From: QHXM01 sp032160165
Lineage (GTDB): Bacteria; Acidobacteriota; Blastocatellia; Pyrinomonadales; Pyrinomonadaceae
NCBI GenBank assembly: GCA_032160165.1
Contig: JAVHWA010000127.1
Coordinates: 1 to 64,000 of the forward strand
Direction: 5' to 3'
DNA: 64,000 nt
In this document: positions 60,517 to 64,000 of the stretch, piece after piece
Layout of the letters: every line of letters begins with the position of its first letter
Position numbering within the stretch: the first letter of the stretch is position 1
Made by a program: the position numbers and the translations under genes
The notes under the pieces: model-generated
What the model was told of the DNA's origin: nothing
The model's database searches: none
What the model saw: only the letters and a program-made list of their open reading frames with translations

Positions 60517-62991
60517 TTACTGTTTCAATTCCACAACCGTTGCACCCGCTCCGCCCTGGTCCTGCGGGGCCTGAGCAAAACGCGCGACGTGCGGATGGCT
60601 CTTCAGGAAATCGCTGATAGCGCGGCGTAGCGCACCTGTGCCGTGACCGTGAATTATTCGTACGTGGCCCATACTGTTCATAAACGCTTCGTCGAGAAAT
60701 TTGTCCGCTTCGTCAACCGCCTCGTCGGTCGTCCGGCCTATCAGGTTTATCTCCGCGCGGACTTCGCCGGATGCGCCCAGATGAACCTCCGTGCTTTGCG
60801 ACGCCGCACGCATTTTCTCGAGCTGGCCAGCCTGAGTTTGCGGTTCCGTTGCCTCGACAAGGTCGAGGTTGGAAAGCTTCTCTCTAAAGCGAAGCGCTTT
60901 GACCCGGACTTCGGCCTCGTCGTCTTTGATCTTATCCACAATCCCGACGGAACCGAATGAGCGCATTCGCACTCGATCGCCGACTGCGATCGGTCGCGCA
61001 TGCGAAACCTTGTAATCCGTTTCGGCCTCTGCAGCCGCCGCCGCGCCGCCCACGACTTTCCCGTCGCGAACGACACGAACAGCACGAGCTGACTGCGGAG
61101 TTGTGGGAGTTGGCGAAATCGTCCGGACCGCGCGGTGCGCCTCGCGTTTGAGCTCGCCTGCGCGCTTCTGCGCTTCGCGCTCAAGCTTCACTCGTTCCGC
61201 ACGGTCTTCGATCTTCGCAGTCAATTCGCGCGAGCGTTTCTCGAATTCCGTGATCGACTTTTGCAGCTCGCGCTCGAAAACGCTTTGTCGCTCGCGTTCC
61301 CGTTTCTGTGCCTCCGCCTCCAGTCCGGCGTATTTTTCTGCTACCGCGGCCCGTTCCTCTTCTAAAGCGCGACGCATGTTCTCAGCGTCTTCGGAATCTA
61401 GCTTGATCCGCCTTAGATACTGCTGGGCATCGAGAGCGGATTGACCAACTTTGTCCGCGGCAGCGCGCACGATTTCATCTGGAAAGCCGAAGCGCCGAGC
61501 GATCTCGATCCCAGACGAGGCGCCGGCCATTCCTACCAGAAGCTTGTAAGTGGGCTGTAAGGTCTTCTCGTCAAATTCAACACTCGCATTTGTCACGGCT
61601 TCCTCGTTTGCCGCGTACATCTTCAAACCACTGTAATGCGTGGTGGCCAGCACGTGCGCGCCACACGCGCGGCGAAAGTGATCCACCACCGCAACGCCCA
61701 GCGCGGAGCCTTCCTCCGGATCCGTTCCTGTGCCCACCTCATCAAGCAAAACCAGCGCCGGCGCTTTGCACCCCTCGATCATGCGGCTGATGTTGGCAAC
61801 GTGCGAGGTAAAGGTCGAAAGGTTCGCGGCGATTGATTGATGATCTCCGATATCTGCCAGCACCGAACCATAGAAGGGAACCCGCGCGAGACGCGCTGGT
61901 AACGGAAGCCCCGACAACGCCATCAATGAAAGCAGCCCGGTGGTTTTGAGCACAACAGTTTTACCGCCCGCGTTTGCGCCCGAAATGACCATAACCGGAT
62001 GAGTTGCGTCGAGTGAAAAGGAAACGGGGACGACCGAGCCACCGGTCTCGCGCAAACTTTCCTGGAGCAAAGGATGGCGAGCAGCGATCAGTTCGAGCGT
62101 GTTGTTCTCGCTAATCTCCGGCACGGTGCAGTCGAGTCGCTCGGACAAGGCGCGTTTGGCGTTTACGAAGTCAAGCTCCTCAACCGCTCGAGCCGCCATA
62201 TGAAGTGCCGGCAGAGCGCCGCGCAGTTCGTCGCTCAGCGAGAACAGAATCCTATAGATCTCGCGTTCTTCGGTCTCTCGCAACGCCTGCAGTTCGTTGT
62301 TGGCCTCGATGGTTTCGAGTGGCTCTACGAATATCGTTGCTCCCGATGACGAGAACCCGTGTGCGACGCCTGAGACGCGTCCTCTGTGGTCTGACTTGAC
62401 CGGTATCACAAAGCGGTCGTTCCGAACCGTTACCAACTCGTCCTGAATCGCTTCTTCGGAACGACGCATCAGGCTTTCGAGCGACCGCGTGATGCTTGAT
62501 CGCAGCCGCGTGATCTCTGAACGGATGCGTGCCAACTCAGGGCTCGCGCGATCATCCAGCTCTCCGCTGGGTAAGATTTTGTTTGAGATCCGGGCGGCAA
62601 GGCTATGCAGATCGCGCGGCAGGTTCTCGATAGAAGACCAGAGGAGGGGAGCGTTTTCACGCTCGGTCTGAATTGCGGCACGCGCGGCCAGCGCTTGCTC
62701 ACACATTCTCGCAAGCTCGAGAATCGCCAGCGGGTCCAGCGCAGTTCCTTCTATGTGCAGACGCGCAAGCGAATCGGACGGGTCACCGAGTTCAGTGAAG
62801 GACCACGCGACTCCAAGTCGACGCAACTCCAGACACTCCGCAAGGGCCTTCAACTCGCCCAAGAGAGAGTTGAGGTTGTCGAGCGGGGCAAGTGCCTCGG
62901 CGCGCGTCCGTCCCATGGAGGTCTGCGCCCCGCGCCGCACAAGTGCGCGCAGCTTGTCATACTCCAGAGTTGCGAATGCCTGGGGATTCAT
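60517..62991 (-). CDS. mutS2: Endonuclease/ATPase MutS2
   Basis: 824 residues. No mismatch-recognition N-domain; starts with the core helical domain, then ATPase motifs VISGANAGGKTVVLKTTGLL (Walker A), APALVLLDEVGTGTDPEEGS (Walker B), LATTHYSG (switch), a long coiled coil (KRERERQSVFERELQKSITE) and a C-terminal Smr domain with INLIGRTTDEAVDEADKFLD and VRIIHGHGTGALR (the nuclease H-G-H-G). MutS2 acts in suppressing recombination or, as more recently described, in splitting collided ribosomes. Placed as first gene of mutS2-dnaG-rpoD, with no gap to speak of before dnaG. Confidence 0.96.
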   Translation of the reverse strand: MNPQAFATLEYDKLRALVRRGAQTSMGRTRAEALAPLDNLNSLLGELKALAECLELRRLGVAWSFTELGDPSDSLARLHIEGTALDPLAILELARMCEQALAARAAIQTERENAPLLWSSIENLPRDLHSLAARISNKILPSGELDDRASPELARIRSEITRLRSSITRSLESLMRRSEEAIQDELVTVRNDRFVIPVKSDHRGRVSGVAHGFSSSGATIFVEPLETIEANNELQALRETEEREIYRILFSLSDELRGALPALHMAARAVEELDFVNAKRALSERLDCTVPEISENNTLELIAARHPLLQESLRETGGSVVPVSFSLDATHPVMVISGANAGGKTVVLKTTGLLSLMALSGLPLPARLARVPFYGSVLADIGDHQSIAANLSTFTSHVANISRMIEGCKAPALVLLDEVGTGTDPEEGSALGVAVVDHFRRACGAHVLATTHYSGLKMYAANEEAVTNASVEFDEKTLQPTYKLLVGMAGASSGIEIARRFGFPDEIVRAAADKVGQSALDAQQYLRRIKLDSEDAENMRRALEEERAAVAEKYAGLEAEAQKRERERQSVFERELQKSITEFEKRSRELTAKIEDRAERVKLEREAQKRAGELKREAHRAVRTISPTPTTPQSARAVRVVRDGKVVGGAAAAAEAETDYKVSHARPIAVGDRVRMRSFGSVGIVDKIKDDEAEVRVKALRFREKLSNLDLVEATEPQTQAGQLEKMRAASQSTEVHLGASGEVRAEINLIGRTTDEAVDEADKFLDEAFMNSMGHVRIIHGHGTGALRRAISDFLKSHPHVARFAQAPQDQGGAGATVVELKQ

Positions 62992-62997
62992 ATCGTG

Positions 62998-63088
62998 AGA
63001 ACTCAGAACACAGGACTCAGAACTCAGAAGAAGGACCCGCGTCAGGCCATCTGGATTCTGAGTCCCGAGTCCTGCATTCTGTGTTCTT
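62998..63088. repeat. Heptamer inverted array (GAACTCA family), locus L
   Basis: Left arm AGAACTC/AGAACAC/AGGACTC/AGAACTC (62998-63025), right arm GATTCTG/AGTCCCG/AGTCCTG/CATTCTG/TGTTCTT (63054-63088). The arms are complementary with a 28-base loop. It lies directly between the CheW-domain gene and mutS2. Confidence 0.88.
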
Positions 63089-63099
63089 TCTTCTCCTAC

Positions 63100-64000
63100 T
63101 CATGTTCGCTGACGGCGTCGCTCTGATACATGCGCTGCTGCCGCAAACAGTTCTCGCGTGTCGAGGACCGTAATAGTCCCTTCGGACCTCGCGATGACTC
63201 CGCGAACGGAACCTCCCTCAGAATCCCCGGCCAAAGGAGTGATGTCCTCTCGCTGAATCTTGATCGGGCTATCGACTCGACTCACAGCCAGAGCGAGTTG
63301 TTCGTCGCTGCGTAGCGCGATGATAAAGGCGGGAGAAGCAGAAGCAGGTCCTTCTCCCAACGTCGCCAGCGGATCCAGCACGGTCAACATCCGCCCATGA
63401 ACACTTACGACACCCAGCACAGCGGCTGGGGCAAACGGGATGGGAACCGGCGCCCGCCACTCAGTGACGCCATCCGTTTCGTCCAGAAAGAGGCCAATGC
63501 ATCTCTCGTCCACATAAGCGAGGAGCAACTCGCGCATCTCGCCATTAGCTTCCGCCGCGGGCTCGCTTGCCGCCGGGCGCTGCGGCTTTTTCTCCAGGAG
63601 AAGCGCAGCTTGAAACTCCGGTTCCACAACCGGCGTGATGGCCTTTTTCCTCGCAGAAGGCTTTTCCGCTGCGGGCGCGGAGCGAGGCCTTATTTTGGAT
63701 TCTTTTGTGATTTCAGGTGGCCGCGGTCGAGGTCTCGCCTCAGCCCGCTCTTCAGATGGCCGATTTGTGGCCGTCTGCCGGGGAGCCTGTACATGGAGAT
63801 CGCGCACGTGTTCGATCGCCTCCCTGGCCTCTTCGTTTGCCCACCCTCTAAGAAACGGAACCGACTCTTCCGTCCTTTGGAACTCCTTGAGCTTGTCAGC
63901 GCTAATCGAATCTTCTGGGTTTCCAGACGAGTCATTGTTCGAACCTGCGGAAGAGCGCGCCTCTCTAAGTGAACCCTTCGCGTTTCCGCCGCAGGCGGCG
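63100..64000 (-). CDS. CheW-like domain protein, start beyond window
   Basis: The frame is open from the stop at 63100 to the edge, at least 299 residues. The last 145 residues form a CheW-like module: LLAYVDERCIGLFLDETDGV, PFAPAAVLGVVSVHGRMLTV, ALRSDEQLALAVSRVDSPIK, and GVIARSEGTITVLDTRELF. Upstream is a long Pro/Glu/Lys/Arg-rich segment, and before the GTG at 63807 (where a shorter gene could start) the frame continues with a charged stretch (LKEFQRTEESVPFLRGWANE), so the gene probably begins outside. CheW links receptors to the CheA kinase in chemosensory arrays; no other che gene is visible. Confidence 0.8.
   Translation of the reverse strand, partial: AACGGNAKGSLREARSSAGSNNDSSGNPEDSISADKLKEFQRTEESVPFLRGWANEEAREAIEHVRDLHVQAPRQTATNRPSEERAEARPRPRPPEITKESKIRPRSAPAAEKPSARKKAITPVVEPEFQAALLLEKKPQRPAASEPAAEANGEMRELLLAYVDERCIGLFLDETDGVTEWRAPVPIPFAPAAVLGVVSVHGRMLTVLDPLATLGEGPASASPAFIIALRSDEQLALAVSRVDSPIKIQREDITPLAGDSEGGSVRGVIARSEGTITVLDTRELFAAAAHVSERRRQRT

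Overview
The window looks like chromosome of an Acidobacteriota bacterium, most likely class Blastocatellia or a relative. This is inferred from gene content, not a placed phylogeny: a CarD-type regulator, an Oar-like TonB receptor with an N-terminal carboxypeptidase-regulatory fold, a short cysteine ribbon protein of a kind frequent in that phylum, DUF4388 and TonB-C proteins, and moderately high G+C coding DNA. Genes lie on both strands in short operons. No rRNA, tRNA, prophage or CRISPR array was found.

Layout. 1-1336: leftward set (partial DUF84 NTP phosphatase, secreted unknown, zinc-ribbon membrane protein). 1711-4208: rightward acyltransferase of the isopropylmalate synthase superfamily and an M20 peptidase. 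4289-16478: long leftward stretch with two TonB-C proteins, PBP4-type DacB, a heptosyltransferase-like GT9, gpmI, eno, a CorC-type CNNM/CBS protein, CarD, an HMA-domain protein and a TlpA thioredoxin, with two gene remnants. 17724-22450: metallophosphoesterase, ppk1, a DUF4956 membrane protein (polyphosphate theme) and a MazF-type toxin-antitoxin pair. 23593-37867: an envelope block with PAP2 phosphatase, a two-component pair, PepSY, a TonB receptor, TolC, MFP adaptor, RND pump and a beta-propeller protein. 38105-39886: opposing porin. 40251-47430: FHA-GAF-nucleotide cyclase, MreB, a phosphotransferase, an S2P protease, an IS200-like/RAYT transposase with palindromic ends, and a CDF metal transporter. 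47525-51116: the c-di-AMP module cdaA-cdaR-glmM. 51534-54652: M3-like peptidase, aroB and a small membrane protein. 54768-64000: leftward radical SAM protein, then mutS2-dnaG-rpoD and a CheW-domain protein running off the window.

The most striking non-coding signal is a set of twelve intergenic loci built from direct repeats whose period is always seven bases although the unit sequence differs. In at least seven of them a second array of the complementary unit lies downstream, so the locus can fold into a long hairpin. Several arrays end within a few bases of a start codon (mreB, the RND adaptor, cdaR, glmM). Three dumbbell-shaped palindromes form a second repeat class, and the REP-like ends around the transposase a third. 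A promoter followed by three consecutive hairpins at 51252-51400 is a candidate small RNA.
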